The notes: a model not told the origin generated them from the sequence alone. DNA of 64,000 bases from Ramlibacter henchirensis (GCF_004682015.1 NZ_SMLM01000002.1:558001-622000); one strand, 5' to 3'; shown: positions 8,877 through 17,979, counted from the first letter of the stretch. Translations and numbers: made by a program.

Positions 8877-9812
8877 ATGGGTTCCGTGGACCGCCAGCAC
8901 AGCACGCCGCAGCTGCTCAACCGGCTGCGCATGCGGCAGATCGCGCTGCTGCTCGCTCTTGACGAACTCGGCACGCTGCGGGCCGCGGCCGAGCACCTGG
9001 GCCTGACGCAGCCAGCGGCCACGAAGATGCTTCACGAGCTGGAGACGGCGCTGGGCCAGCGGCTGTTCGAGCGGGTCGGCCGCGGGCTGCAGCGCAACGC
9101 GGCAGGGGACCGGGTGATCGCGCATTTCCAGTCGATCCGCGGCAGCATGGAAGCGCTCAACCGCGAGCTGGGAGAGATCCGCGCGGGCGGCATCGGCAAG
9201 CTCACGATCGGCAGCATCATGGCCGCCTCGCCCGGCCGCCTGACCCATGCGCTGCTGCGCCTGAAACAGGAGATGCCCATGCTGGCCGTCGAAGTGGCCG
9301 TCGACACCAGCGACAGGCTGCTGGCGCAGCTCGACGAGGGAGTGCTGGACCTGGTGATCGGGCGCATGACCGGCACCGTCAACCTGCCGTGCCGATTCCG
9401 CGCGATCGACGACGAGGCCCTCGCCCTCATCGCAGCCAACGACCACCCGCTGGCGCGCCGGCGCAAGCTCGATCTGCCGGCGCTGCTCGACTACCCCTGG
9501 GTGCTGCAGCCGCCGGGCAGCCCGATGCGCGACCTGATCGAGCGCGAATTCCGCGAGAACGAACTTCGCCTGCCGCGCGGCCTGATCGAGACGGGCTCGA
9601 TCCTCACCACCATCAACCTGGTGCGCGACTCGCAGTTCCTCGCGGTCGTCCCGCAAGCCGTGGCGCTGGGCGATGCGCAGCACGGCAAGGTCCGGGTGCT
9701 GCCCTATCGCTTCGCGCGGACGCTGGAGTCGTACGGCAGCATCGTGCCGGAGGAGCGGCCTCCCAGCCGGGCGGCCCTGCGGTTCCTGGAGCTGCTGCAC
9801 GAGGCGCGGTGA
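8877..9812 (+). CDS. LysR-family transcriptional regulator
   Basis: 311 residues: an N-terminal winged helix-turn-helix (about 15-75; the recognition region includes LGLTQPAATKMLHELE) and a C-terminal type 2 periplasmic-binding fold effector domain containing LQPPGSPMRDLI. The same GSPMR signature occurs in the LysR at 38150, so the two belong to one subfamily (GbpR-like effector domain). It is divergent from the Bug-PdxA-dehydratase operon and is very likely its activator, probably responding to a substrate or intermediate of that pathway. Confidence 0.93.
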   Translation: MGSVDRQHSTPQLLNRLRMRQIALLLALDELGTLRAAAEHLGLTQPAATKMLHELETALGQRLFERVGRGLQRNAAGDRVIAHFQSIRGSMEALNRELGEIRAGGIGKLTIGSIMAASPGRLTHALLRLKQEMPMLAVEVAVDTSDRLLAQLDEGVLDLVIGRMTGTVNLPCRFRAIDDEALALIAANDHPLARRRKLDLPALLDYPWVLQPPGSPMRDLIEREFRENELRLPRGLIETGSILTTINLVRDSQFLAVVPQAVALGDAQHGKVRVLPYRFARTLESYGSIVPEERPPSRAALRFLELLHEAR

Positions 9813-9839
9813 CCAAGCCCGCGGCCCGCGCGCAGCAAC

Positions 9840-10814
9840 TCATTCCACGCGTACGTTTGCCGCCTTCGCGACCGGGGCCCAGCGAGAGCGCTCGGACAGC
9901 ACCAGGCGCCTGAACTCCTCGGGCGTTCCGCCGACGGGCTCGGCGCCCATGTCGAGCAGGCGCGTGCGCACCTCGGGCGTCCGCAGCACGGCGGTGATCT
10001 CCCTGGACATCAGCGACACGAGCGGCGCCGGCGTTCCTCCGCGCATGAAGAAGCCGATCGACGAAACGCCATACAGGTCGGGATAGCCGGACTCGACCAG
10101 GGTCGGCACGTCCGGCGCCAGTGCGGTGCGCTTCGGTGCGCCCGTCGCAAGGATGCGCACGCGGCCGGCCCTGTACTGCGCGAGGTAGTCCGAGATCACC
10201 GAGATGCCGGCGGGAATCTGGTTGCCCATCAGGTCGGCGAGCAGCGGCGTCCCGCCCTTGTAGGCGACCAGCTGCAGGTCCGCGCCCGAGATCTGGCGGA
10301 GGCGGTGCATCAGCAGCGCGCCGACGCTGCTCATGCTGGACGTGCCGATGCTCCCCTTCAACGGATCCGCCTTCACGGCGGCCAGGTACTGCTGCAGGTT
10401 CTGCACGCCCAGGCCCGGGCTGGCCGTCAACGCATGCGGGATGTGGACACCGTCGCACACCGGCAGGAGGTCCGTGTCGGGGTCGAACGACAGCCTGCTG
10501 TACAGGAAGGGGAAGAACGACGCGACGGCGAGCGGTGCGAACATCACCCAGCTGCCGTCCGGCTCGGTGGACTTGAGGAACTGCGAAGCGACCAGGCCGG
10601 TGCCGCCGGGCTTGTATTCCACGATCACGTTGCGCTTGAGCGAGTCCTTCAGGCGTTCGGCCGTGACGCGCGCGACGTTGTCCATCGACGCGCCGGGGGG
10701 CACGACCACGATGATGCGGACCGTGTTGGGCAGGGCCTGCGCGCGGACCACGCCGGCGAAGGACGCGATGGTGGCGGCGCCTGCGGCGGTGCAGAGCTGT
10801 CGGCGTGTCAGCAT
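9840..10814 (-). CDS. Bug/TctC-family periplasmic substrate-binding protein
   Basis: 324 residues. Signal peptide MLTRRQLCTAAGAA through VVRAQ, then the Bug fold. It is somewhat divergent: PPGASMDN replaces the usual PGGGTD and EYKPGGTG replaces ENRPGA. This may indicate a different ligand class. It is the last gene of a three-gene minus-strand operon (Bug, FAD oxidoreductase, Bug) that starts at 13250, and its start lies 10 bp after the flavoprotein stop. Its stop is 27 bp from that of the convergent LysR gene. The ligand is unknown. Confidence 0.92.
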   Translation of the reverse strand: MLTRRQLCTAAGAATIASFAGVVRAQALPNTVRIIVVVPPGASMDNVARVTAERLKDSLKRNVIVEYKPGGTGLVASQFLKSTEPDGSWVMFAPLAVASFFPFLYSRLSFDPDTDLLPVCDGVHIPHALTASPGLGVQNLQQYLAAVKADPLKGSIGTSSMSSVGALLMHRLRQISGADLQLVAYKGGTPLLADLMGNQIPAGISVISDYLAQYRAGRVRILATGAPKRTALAPDVPTLVESGYPDLYGVSSIGFFMRGGTPAPLVSLMSREITAVLRTPEVRTRLLDMGAEPVGGTPEEFRRLVLSERSRWAPVAKAANVRVE

Positions 10815-10824
10815 GGATCCCTCG

Positions 10825-12240
10825 TCAGAACAGCGGCTCGTTCCACTGCAGTTGCTTGGGAGTGATGCCGCGCCGCACGGAGCGGGCCGCCGCCAGGCCC
10901 GCGATCTCGCCGGTCTGGGTGCACCACGGGAAGTTGCGCATCACCATGAAGATCGTCTCGAAGGTGAACGAGAGCGACGCGCCCGTGAGCAGCAGGTTGC
11001 TGACTTCCTTGGGCAGGAAGCAGCGGTAAGGCACTTCGAACGTGTACTTCGTGTACGCGTCCCAGAAGAACGTCTTGGTCATCGGCCTGGTCACGGCGTC
11101 GGGGAAGCGGCGTTCCTCGCGCGCGTCGTCGATCGAGAACACGTACTCGCCGATCGGGTGGCGGCCATCGCGCACGCCGACGTAGCGGCCCACGTGCGAG
11201 ATGAAGGCGTTCTGGAATCCGGGGACGTACTTCGTCAGGAACCGCGCTTCGGCATCGATCAGGCGGCGCAGTTCCTTCTTGGCGCGCGACGCGTGTTCCG
11301 CGTCGTCGTCCATGTGCAGCGCCCACTCGTAGGGCACGTTCTGCCACAGGATGAAGGTGCCGGGCGCCTGGATCGGGCTCATGTCCACCGTCGGGTGGCC
11401 GATGTAGTGCTCGCCATAGACGTTGCGGCCGCCTTCCATCCGCGGCCGGTACAGCTCGGGCGGGATGTCGCCGGCGGCGCGCGCCTTGTTGATCAGCTTG
11501 CTCAGCGCGGGATCGTTCTCGCGCTTCTGGTAGGCGGCCGTCTCGGCGAAGTCGATGCCGCTCATGATCCACAGCAGCCCGCCGGGGATCGGGCGCTTCT
11601 CGGGATCGTTCGTCACCGTCTCGCGCTGCCGGCCCCCGCCGCGCACGAACGGTGCGCCCGCGCGCGCCACCACTTCCGCGGTGCCCGTGCCTTCCACAAA
11701 CACCCGCCCGCGCAGCGCCTGGCGGCCGGCGACGGTCTCGATGATCGCGTGGGTGATGCGCCGCTCCGCGCCGTCCTGCTCCATCTCGACGTCGGCGAAG
11801 CTGGCGCCGTAGATGGCGTGCACGCCCGCTTCCTCGAGCATCTTCACCATGATGTTGCCGGCGCCGTCCGGGTTGAACGAGACGCGCTTGAACGGGCTGC
11901 CCGGTGGCAGGTAGTAGTCGTAGTGCGAGATCGCGTTGCCGGCCCAATCGGGCAGGTTGGTTTCATCCGCGGTGAAGATGCAGCCCTCGCGCTCGAAGCG
12001 CTCCATCAGTTCGGTGTGGATGCCGCCGACGCCGGTGTTCGCGGCGCCCTGCAGGCCCGAGGTGTGGACGCCGCCGGGCATGTCGAACTTCTCGACCATG
12101 ATGACGCTGCATCCCTCGCGGCGCGCACGCAATGCGGCTGCGAAACCGCCCGGGCCGCCGCCGATCACGACGACATCGGCCTCGGCGACGACGGGAACGC
12201 CCTTCGGCGTCCTGCCGAGGGCCTGCTCTTGCTGGTTCAT
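10825..12240 (-). CDS. FAD-dependent oxidoreductase (FAD_oxidored family)
   Basis: 471 residues. GGGPGG at 27-32 and Glu50 form the FAD-binding Rossmann motif; DMPGGVHTSGLQG follows, as in the homologue at 2120-3523. There is no signal peptide. The start is an ATG at 12238-12240 preceded by AAGGAAG; the open frame continues far upstream but only as an out-of-frame shadow of the neighbouring Bug gene. It sits between two Bug receptors, so it probably oxidises the compound one or both of them bind. The substrate is unknown. Confidence 0.88.
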   Translation of the reverse strand: MNQQEQALGRTPKGVPVVAEADVVVIGGGPGGFAAALRARREGCSVIMVEKFDMPGGVHTSGLQGAANTGVGGIHTELMERFEREGCIFTADETNLPDWAGNAISHYDYYLPPGSPFKRVSFNPDGAGNIMVKMLEEAGVHAIYGASFADVEMEQDGAERRITHAIIETVAGRQALRGRVFVEGTGTAEVVARAGAPFVRGGGRQRETVTNDPEKRPIPGGLLWIMSGIDFAETAAYQKRENDPALSKLINKARAAGDIPPELYRPRMEGGRNVYGEHYIGHPTVDMSPIQAPGTFILWQNVPYEWALHMDDDAEHASRAKKELRRLIDAEARFLTKYVPGFQNAFISHVGRYVGVRDGRHPIGEYVFSIDDAREERRFPDAVTRPMTKTFFWDAYTKYTFEVPYRCFLPKEVSNLLLTGASLSFTFETIFMVMRNFPWCTQTGEIAGLAAARSVRRGITPKQLQWNEPLF

Positions 12241-12254
12241 GTCAACTTCCTTGT

Positions 12255-13250
12255 TCAGTCCTGGGGCGTGAAGCCGGACGTCTTCACGATGCCGCCCCAG
12301 CGGTCGTGCAACGCCTTGAGGGCGGCCTTGAATTGCGCGGGCTGCTGCGGGGCCGCTTCGAGTCCCATCTGCGCGAGCCGCGCCTGGGTTTCGGGGCGCG
12401 CCAGCATCTCGTGCGCGAGTGCCGCCAGCTGCACGACGGTGTCCTGCGACACGGCCGCTGGTGCATACAGCGAATAGGACTCCTCGATCACGATCTCGGG
12501 GAAGCCCGCTTCGGTGTAGGTGGGCACGTCGGGCGTGAAGCGCGAGCGCGTGGTGCCGGTAGTGGCCAGCAGGCGCAGCTTGCCGGATGACATCAGCGGC
12601 AGCGCGTCGGCCGGCGTGAGCACGCCCGAGGCGATCTGGCCGCCCAGCAGGTCCTGCACCAGCGGCGCCATGCCGCGGTACGCCGCGTGCGCGAACTCCA
12701 TGTTCGCGCGGCGGCCCAGCATGATCCCGGAGAAATGCGCGCTGGTGCCCGCGCCCGGCGAGCCGAACGAGGCCTGCTTCGGGTTGGCCTTGCACCAGGC
12801 GATGAAGTCGGACAGCGTGCGCACGTTGGACGGGACCAGCGGGCTGATGGCGAACACGAAGGGGAACTTGGCCAGCGGCGTGACCGGCGTGAAGTCGTTG
12901 AGCGGGTCGTAGCGCAGGCTGCGGTAGATGTGCGGGAACAGCACCATCATCCCGCTCGGGCTCACCAGCAGGTTGCTGCCGTCGCCGGCGCCGGACTTGA
13001 CGTGCTCCACGGCCAGGCGGCCGCTGGCGCCCGCCTTGTTCTCGACGATCACCGACTCCGCGTACTTGCCGCGCAGGTGGTCCGCCAGCACGCGCGCGGT
13101 CACGTCCAGCGAGCCGCCGGTCGCGAAGCCGGTGGTGATCGTGGCGAGCTTGCGGGCCTGGGCCAGCGAGTGGAACGGCGCGGCCGCCGCCAGTGCCGCG
13201 GCAGCGCAAAGCAGGTGCCGGCGAGAGACGCCGGGTGCGAATCGAATCAT
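12255..13250 (-). CDS. Bug/TctC-family periplasmic substrate-binding protein
   Basis: 331 residues from an ATG at 13250 with GGAG upstream. The start 48 bp earlier in the open frame would give an unlikely N-terminus. Signal peptide SRRHLLCAAAALAAAAP ends near SLAQA. Family motifs include ATGGSLDVTAR, ENKAGASG and GGQIASG. It is promoter-proximal in the Bug-flavoprotein-Bug operon and divergent from an IclR regulator 80 bp away. The twin arginines suggest possible Tat export. Confidence 0.92.
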   Translation of the reverse strand: MIRFAPGVSRRHLLCAAAALAAAAPFHSLAQARKLATITTGFATGGSLDVTARVLADHLRGKYAESVIVENKAGASGRLAVEHVKSGAGDGSNLLVSPSGMMVLFPHIYRSLRYDPLNDFTPVTPLAKFPFVFAISPLVPSNVRTLSDFIAWCKANPKQASFGSPGAGTSAHFSGIMLGRRANMEFAHAAYRGMAPLVQDLLGGQIASGVLTPADALPLMSSGKLRLLATTGTTRSRFTPDVPTYTEAGFPEIVIEESYSLYAPAAVSQDTVVQLAALAHEMLARPETQARLAQMGLEAAPQQPAQFKAALKALHDRWGGIVKTSGFTPQD

Positions 13251-13330
13251 TGCTTGTCTCCTGCCGATACGGTAAGGCGCACCCGCCCTCGCGGCCAAGA
13301 AGAAAAGCCTCGAATTACACTGCGTGAAAG

Positions 13331-14194
13331 ATGGAGAGCGTCAAGACGATCCGCGCCGTCGAGCGCGCGTTCGAGGTCCTGCAAGCGCTGCAGCACACAC
13401 CCCAGGGGGCGACGCTGGTCGAACTCCAGGCGGCGACGGGGCTGTCGGGACCGACCCTTCTTCGCCTGCTCAAGACGCTCATCGGCGCGAAGGCTGTGCG
13501 CCGCAGCACGACGGACCAGCGCTACCGTACGAGCGTGCAGCTCCACGCGCTCGGCCGGGGCCTCAGCCCGGTGGAGCGGCTGGCGGACCTGGCCGCGCCC
13601 TGGCTCGACAGTTTGTGCCGGCAGGTCGAATGGCCGTCGGACCTGGCGGTCCACACGGGGGACGAAGACTTCATGCGGGTGCTGGAATCGAGCCTGCGAC
13701 AGTCGCGCTTCTACGTCCGCCGCGCGCCGGGACGCGTGCGGGTGAACCTGCTCGGGTCAGCCGCCGGCAGGGCGTATCTCGCCGCGTTGCAGGACGAACG
13801 CCGCGACGGATTGATCCAGGCCGCGCGCGCGGGCGACGACATCCACAACACGAAGATCGCCCACACCGAAGACCTCGCGACGAGGCTGCAGCAGGTGCGC
13901 GAGCGAGGCTACGCGCTGCGGCATCCGCTCTACCGCGGAGGAAGCTTCGAAGCCAAGCCGCGCGACGACGCGCTGCAGGCCATGGCTGTTCCGGTGGTGC
14001 ATGCCGGCTGGGTGTTCGGCGCGCTGAACATCAACTGGAACCGCAAGGCGATGACGGAGCGCGAAGCGGTGCGGCGCCATCTCGTTGCGCTGCAGGCTGC
14101 CGCGGCCGGCATCGCGGCGGCCGCGGCCCAGCAGGAGCTGCACGAGGAGCTGTTCCGGTGCGGGCAGGCCGAACGGTGCGACTGGCGGACCTGA
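13331..14194 (+). CDS. IclR-family transcriptional regulator
   Basis: 287 residues: an N-terminal IclR winged helix (about 5-70, with VELQAATGLSGPTLLRLLKTL as the helix-turn-helix) and a C-terminal effector domain (about 80-270, with VRVNLLGSAAGRAYLAAL). It is divergent from the Bug-flavoprotein-Bug operon at 9840-13250, which it probably controls in response to a small aromatic or organic acid. The 80-bp intergenic region shows no operator dyad that I trust. Confidence 0.92.
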   Translation: MESVKTIRAVERAFEVLQALQHTPQGATLVELQAATGLSGPTLLRLLKTLIGAKAVRRSTTDQRYRTSVQLHALGRGLSPVERLADLAAPWLDSLCRQVEWPSDLAVHTGDEDFMRVLESSLRQSRFYVRRAPGRVRVNLLGSAAGRAYLAALQDERRDGLIQAARAGDDIHNTKIAHTEDLATRLQQVRERGYALRHPLYRGGSFEAKPRDDALQAMAVPVVHAGWVFGALNINWNRKAMTEREAVRRHLVALQAAAAGIAAAAAQQELHEELFRCGQAERCDWRT

Positions 14195-14213
14195 AGGGGT
14201 CTCGCCTGGAACG

Positions 14214-14993
14214 CTACAGACCCAGCCAGCGCTGCGCGGCCTGGTGCAAGGCAGTCACCGAGCCGCTGGTGAGAAGCGTCACCTGCGCCTGACCTCGCTG
14301 ATTGAGGAGGCCCCGCCGCTCGAGCAAGCGCCTGGTCTGCCGCGCCACCGGCTCGCCGGTCTCCACGATGCGGACTTCCGGTCCGACGATGTCCTCCAGC
14401 ACACGCACGGCGAACGGATAGTGGGTGCAACCGAGCACCAGCGTGTCGATCTGGCCCGCTGCGCTCCCGAACTCGCCCGCCGAACGCGCGTAGAGCCGGC
14501 AAAGGGTCCGCACCTCGTCCTGGCTGTCGTTCTCGATGGCCGCGGCGAGGCCGTCACACGGCTGCAGCACGAACTCCGCCTGGCTTCGCAGCGAGTCGTG
14601 CAGGGCCCGGAACTTGGCGCTCGCCAGCGTTCCCCTGGTCGCGAAAACGGCTACCCGTCCCGTGCGCGTCAGGTGGGCGGCCGGCTTGAGCGCCGGCTCC
14701 ACGCCGACCGATGGCAGGTGTTCATGCTCGGCGCGCAGCAGGTGCACCGCGGCCGCGGTGGCTGTGTTGCACGCGACCACGAGCGCCTTGATGCGGTGCT
14801 CTTGGAGCAGCTTCGCCGCGATCGAGCGCGACCGCTCCGCCACGAACGCATCGCCGCGCTCGCCGTAGGGCGCATGCCCGGCGTCCGAGAAGTAGACGAA
14901 CTCCTCCTGCGGCAGCTCGCGCCGCAGCGCGCGAAGGACGCTGAGGCCGCCGACGCCGCTGTCGAAGACGCCGATCGGCTTGCCTGACCCCAT
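14214..14993 (-). CDS. murI: Glutamate racemase
   Basis: 259 residues, typical length. It interconverts L- and D-glutamate for peptidoglycan synthesis in the cytoplasm. Both catalytic cysteines are in place: Cys75 in VACNTATA and Cys189 in LGCTHYPF. The N-terminal GVFDSGVGGLSVL is diagnostic. It follows arsC by 12 bp on the same strand and is convergent with the IclR gene. It is a housekeeping gene and contrasts with the surrounding accessory operons. Confidence 0.97.
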   Translation of the reverse strand: MGSGKPIGVFDSGVGGLSVLRALRRELPQEEFVYFSDAGHAPYGERGDAFVAERSRSIAAKLLQEHRIKALVVACNTATAAAVHLLRAEHEHLPSVGVEPALKPAAHLTRTGRVAVFATRGTLASAKFRALHDSLRSQAEFVLQPCDGLAAAIENDSQDEVRTLCRLYARSAGEFGSAAGQIDTLVLGCTHYPFAVRVLEDIVGPEVRIVETGEPVARQTRRLLERRGLLNQRGQAQVTLLTSGSVTALHQAAQRWLGL

Positions 14994-15005
14994 GTCCGCG
15001 AGCTG

Positions 15006-15425
15006 TCAGGACCGCCGGGTCCCGGTGTCGCGCACCACCTCGCCGTCCTCTTTCGTGAAGGGCGGCACGGGGCCCACCGGCAGGATCTCCAGCACGGCCT
15101 CGGAAGGCCGGCAGAGCCTGGTGCCCAGCGGCGTGCGGACGACGGGCCGGTTCATCAGGATGGGATGCTGCTGGATGAAATCGAGCAACTGCTCGTCGGT
15201 CCACTTCGGGTCGCCGAGTCCCAGCTCGCCATAGGGCGTGCCCTTCTCGCGCAGGAGCTCCCGGACGGAGAGGCCCATCTCTGCGAGCAGCTGGCGGATC
15301 TGTTCCCTGGACGGGGGCGTTTTCAGGTACTCGACGACGTCCGGCTCGATGCCGGCATGCCGGATGAGCGCGAGGGTGTTGCGGCTGGTGCCGCAGGCCG
15401 GGTTGTGGAAGATGGTGACGGACAT
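15006..15425 (-). CDS. arsC: Arsenate reductase, glutaredoxin-dependent ArsC family
   Basis: 139 residues in the thioredoxin-like ArsC/Spx fold. The catalytic cysteine is Cys11 in NPACGTSRNT, and the arginine-containing segments (NRPVV, LCRPSE) match those that bind arsenate in the E. coli enzyme. It reduces As(V) to As(III) with glutathione and glutaredoxin. It lies just upstream of murI in what looks like a two-gene operon, and about 11 kb from the aqpS-arsR pair at 25720-26748, so a single ars operon is not present. A YffB/Spx-like relative with another role remains possible. Confidence 0.92.
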   Translation of the reverse strand: MSVTIFHNPACGTSRNTLALIRHAGIEPDVVEYLKTPPSREQIRQLLAEMGLSVRELLREKGTPYGELGLGDPKWTDEQLLDFIQQHPILMNRPVVRTPLGTRLCRPSEAVLEILPVGPVPPFTKEDGEVVRDTGTRRS

Positions 15426-15487
15426 GAAGGCTCCCCAGCCATCATCTCACGCCCGCTGCCGCGCTTGCCCGCGGGGCAACTGCGCCG

Positions 15488-15736
15488 TCAGCGCGGCGGC
15501 AGCACCGGCTGGTCGAACCTCGACTCCGGGGGGAACACGAGCGTCGAGATGCCGGGATCGTGCAAGTCGTCGTCCCTCCCCCGCCCCGCTCTCGACCAGA
15601 GAAGGCCGAGCAGGCCGGCACAGAGCAGCGCCAGCATTGCGCTGGCCAGGGGCGTCCCCCGGCTGGCGTAGGCGCCCAATGCCGCACCGGCTGCAGCGGC
15701 GATGAAACCAAGGGACCGGAGATGGCTGGACAACAT
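15488..15736 (-). CDS. Small hypothetical membrane protein
   Basis: 82 residues from an ATG at 15736. Two hydrophobic stretches (about 8-26 and 29-48, rich in Ala and Leu) are followed by a charged, proline-rich tail. I do not recognise the family. There is no strong ribosome-binding site, and the open frame continues upstream through a region I regard as non-coding. It sits 62 bp upstream of arsC on the same strand. It could be a real small inner-membrane protein; the evidence is composition and membrane pattern only. Confidence 0.5.
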   Translation of the reverse strand: MLSSHLRSLGFIAAAAGAALGAYASRGTPLASAMLALLCAGLLGLLWSRAGRGRDDDLHDPGISTLVFPPESRFDQPVLPPR

Positions 15737-16323
15737 GGCGCCAGCATACGGCACCGGCCCGGGGGCTCGACAGCTAGGGTTTTCGGGGATGGCTGAACGG
15801 TCCAAAGAGGCAACCGCGGGACAGAAAGAGAAAAGCCCCTGGCCCGCAGGCCAGAGGCTTGAGTAAGCGCCAGGAGACAGCGCGCCGCAGCCGCAGAGCT
15901 GCATTTTTATGGGGAGCCCCACTCCCTCCTCCATAGCCCGAAACGGATGACCGCGCCCGCCGGATCCCGGACTGGCGCGAACGCCGCTGATGAGCTGGTC
16001 TACCTCCGAGGCTCTCCGACACTCGTAGGTTTCCGCCGACCGGCGCGTAGGAAACCGCTGCCGCAAGTCTCCTCCCTGGTACTCATCCATGCGCGTAACG
16101 GAAGGTCGGACGTGTAAGGGAGAGTGGCCGCGGCGTGCTCCAGCGGAATAACGCGAGCCCGCAAAACGTTTGGAGCTCCAGCCCTCGTCGCACCCTGCTC
16201 GGCCTTGTTCAAGAGCCCTGCCGAACCCAAGCCACGACGATCCGGCGCGAAGACCGGAGGCGCCGGGGCTGCGGCACACTGGGCCATGAGCATGTCCGGC
16301 GCCCCAGCTGCACCCACCGCCGT
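15737..16323. other. 587-bp stretch without a convincing gene
   Basis: Short open frames exist on both strands (for example 15774-16022 minus and 16124-16327 plus), but none has a ribosome-binding site, recognisable domain or plausible composition. The only clear structure is the hairpin and T-rich tail at 15833-15860, pointing at a minus-strand transcript. The right part presumably holds the promoter of the MBL-fold gene at 16324. Confidence 0.5.
15833..15860 (-). terminator. Rho-independent terminator-like hairpin without an obvious gene upstream
   Basis: Read on the minus strand, AAGCCTCTGGCC, loop TGCG and GGCCAGGGGCTT pair into a strong stem with one mismatch, followed at once by TTCTCTTTCT. 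On the plus strand no T-run follows, so the orientation is minus. The nearest minus-strand gene that could end here would have to start between 15861 and about 16300, where I find no protein gene. Confidence 0.6.
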
Positions 16324-17460
16324 ATGAAATCCAGGCTTGTCCGCTGGGTTGTGCGTACGGCCGTCGTGCTGGCCGCGCTGGCCGCAGTGCTCGTGGCCGC
16401 GGGGTGGGCCGTCTTGTCGCAGCCGCAGTTCGGAGCCCCCATGGCCGGTGCGCGGCTGGCACGCGCCATGGCCAATCCCCAGTACCGCGAAGGCCGCTTC
16501 GTCAACCTGGAGCCGGAGGCGCCGAGCACGACGTCGCTGGTCGACTACACGGTGCGCCAGTTCTCCGGCAACGAGGTGCGTGAGCCGCCGGCACCCGTGC
16601 CCGTGCTCACCGTGGACAAAGCGGCGCTGGCGGCCGCGCCGCCGTCGAGCGGGCTGCGCGCTTTCTGGATCGGCCACGCCAGCACCTATGTGGAGATCGA
16701 CGGGGTGCGCGTGCTGCTGGACCCGGTGTTCGCCGAGCGCGTGTCGCCGCTGCCCGTCGGGCCGAGGCGTTTCCATGCCCCGCCGATCGCGCTGGCCGAC
16801 CTGCCGCCGATCGATGCCGTCCTCATCTCGCACGACCACTACGACCATCTGGACATGGAGGCCGTGCGCCACCTGGCCCGGCGCGGGTCGAGGTTCTTCG
16901 TGCCCCTGGGCATCGGCGCGCATCTCGAACACTGGGGCGTGCCGGCCAACCAGATCGAGGAGATGGAATGGTGGCAGCAGCGCATGCTCGGGAGCGTGCA
17001 GATCGTGTGCACGCCGACACGCCACTACTCGGGCCGGGGTCTGCGCAATCGCAGTTCCACCCTGTGGTCGAGCTGGTCGGTGGTCGGTCCGCAGCACCGC
17101 TTCTTCTACAGCGGCGACACCGGCTACTCGAAGTACTTCCAGGACATCGGCGCGCGCCTGGGCCCGTTCGACATCGCATTCATCAAGATCGGTGCCTACG
17201 GGCCGGGCGCCTCCTGGGAGGACATCCACATGCCGCCCGAGCAGGCGGTGCAGGTGCACCGCGATGTGCGTGCCCGGCGCATGTTCCCGGTCCACTGGTC
17301 GACCTTCAACCTCGCGTACCACGACTGGGACGAGCCGATCCGGCGAACCGTGGCCGAGGCGGCCCGCGTGGGGGTCGAGCTGGTGACCCCGCGCCTGGGC
17401 GAGTGGGTGGATGCGGACCGCGAGTTCAAGTCGACCGCGTGGTGGGAGGCCGTGCGCTGA
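16324..17460 (+). CDS. MBL-fold metallo-hydrolase (NAPE-PLD/UlaG-like), membrane-anchored
   Basis: 378 residues. One N-terminal transmembrane segment (about 10-30) anchors or exports the protein. The metallo-beta-lactamase signature is intact: His170-Asp-His172-Tyr-Asp174-His175 (SHDHYDHLD), with later metal ligands in YSGDTGY and the HWSTF segment. The layout resembles N-acyl-phosphatidylethanolamine phospholipase D-like hydrolases, which cleave lipid phosphodiesters, but the substrate is not established. The start is an ATG at 16324; the upstream extension of the frame would add 63 residues of implausible sequence. It stands alone on the plus strand, 156 bp before ligA. Confidence 0.88.
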   Translation: MKSRLVRWVVRTAVVLAALAAVLVAAGWAVLSQPQFGAPMAGARLARAMANPQYREGRFVNLEPEAPSTTSLVDYTVRQFSGNEVREPPAPVPVLTVDKAALAAAPPSSGLRAFWIGHASTYVEIDGVRVLLDPVFAERVSPLPVGPRRFHAPPIALADLPPIDAVLISHDHYDHLDMEAVRHLARRGSRFFVPLGIGAHLEHWGVPANQIEEMEWWQQRMLGSVQIVCTPTRHYSGRGLRNRSSTLWSSWSVVGPQHRFFYSGDTGYSKYFQDIGARLGPFDIAFIKIGAYGPGASWEDIHMPPEQAVQVHRDVRARRMFPVHWSTFNLAYHDWDEPIRRTVAEAARVGVELVTPRLGEWVDADREFKSTAWWEAVR

Positions 17461-17616
17461 GGCCTTCAGCTTCCATCCGCGGCTGGGCCGGCAGTTCAGC
17501 AGGTCGACTGCCGGGATGAGAGAGACTCATGGCGTGAGGGATTCGGCGATGGTTGTGTAGATCGACTATCGGCTTCGCACCTAGACTGTCCCGCAGCTTT
17601 TCCAGTGTCCAACACC

Positions 17617-17979
17617 ATGTCCACCCCCCAGCTCACGCCCGGGATCCGCATCCAGGGTTCCGAGGTGTTCGACCTCGCCAATTCTTGGCGCGGCTTGCGC
17701 ATCAACAAGATGTGCAATGCGCTGTCGCAGGCCGCCAACCGCGACGCGTTCAAGCGCGACGAGGAAGGCTTCATGGCGGCCTGGCGCCTGACGGAGCAGG
17801 AGAAGGAGCTCGTTCGCAAGCGCGACTTCTCCGGCCTGCTCGCGGCGGGCGGCAACATCTACTTCCTGCTCAAGCTCGGCGTGGTGACCGGCAACGGCCT
17901 CTACATGATGGGCGCGAAGATGCGCGGCGAGACCTACGAGCAGTTCCTCGCCACGCGCAACGACAAGGGGGCCACCTGA
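17617..17979 (+). CDS. ligA: Protocatechuate 4,5-dioxygenase alpha subunit-like protein (LigA/PmdA family)
   Basis: 120 residues. The small helical alpha subunit covers the active site of class III extradiol dioxygenases. The family segments RGLRINKMCNALS, NRDAFKRDEE and GGNIYFLLKL are clear. An in-frame GTG at 17605 would add four residues; neither start has a good ribosome-binding site and I prefer the ATG. Its stop overlaps the start of the catalytic subunit (TGATG), so the two are translationally coupled at 1:1. It begins the ligA-ligB-hydroxylase-Bug operon. Confidence 0.9.
   Translation: MSTPQLTPGIRIQGSEVFDLANSWRGLRINKMCNALSQAANRDAFKRDEEGFMAAWRLTEQEKELVRKRDFSGLLAAGGNIYFLLKLGVVTGNGLYMMGAKMRGETYEQFLATRNDKGAT

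Noticed and set aside
15774..16327. Short open frames in the gap (15774-16022 minus, 16124-16327 plus)
   Set aside because: No ribosome-binding site, no recognisable motif, implausible residue composition; I also considered an integrase-like fragment on the minus strand but could not support it.
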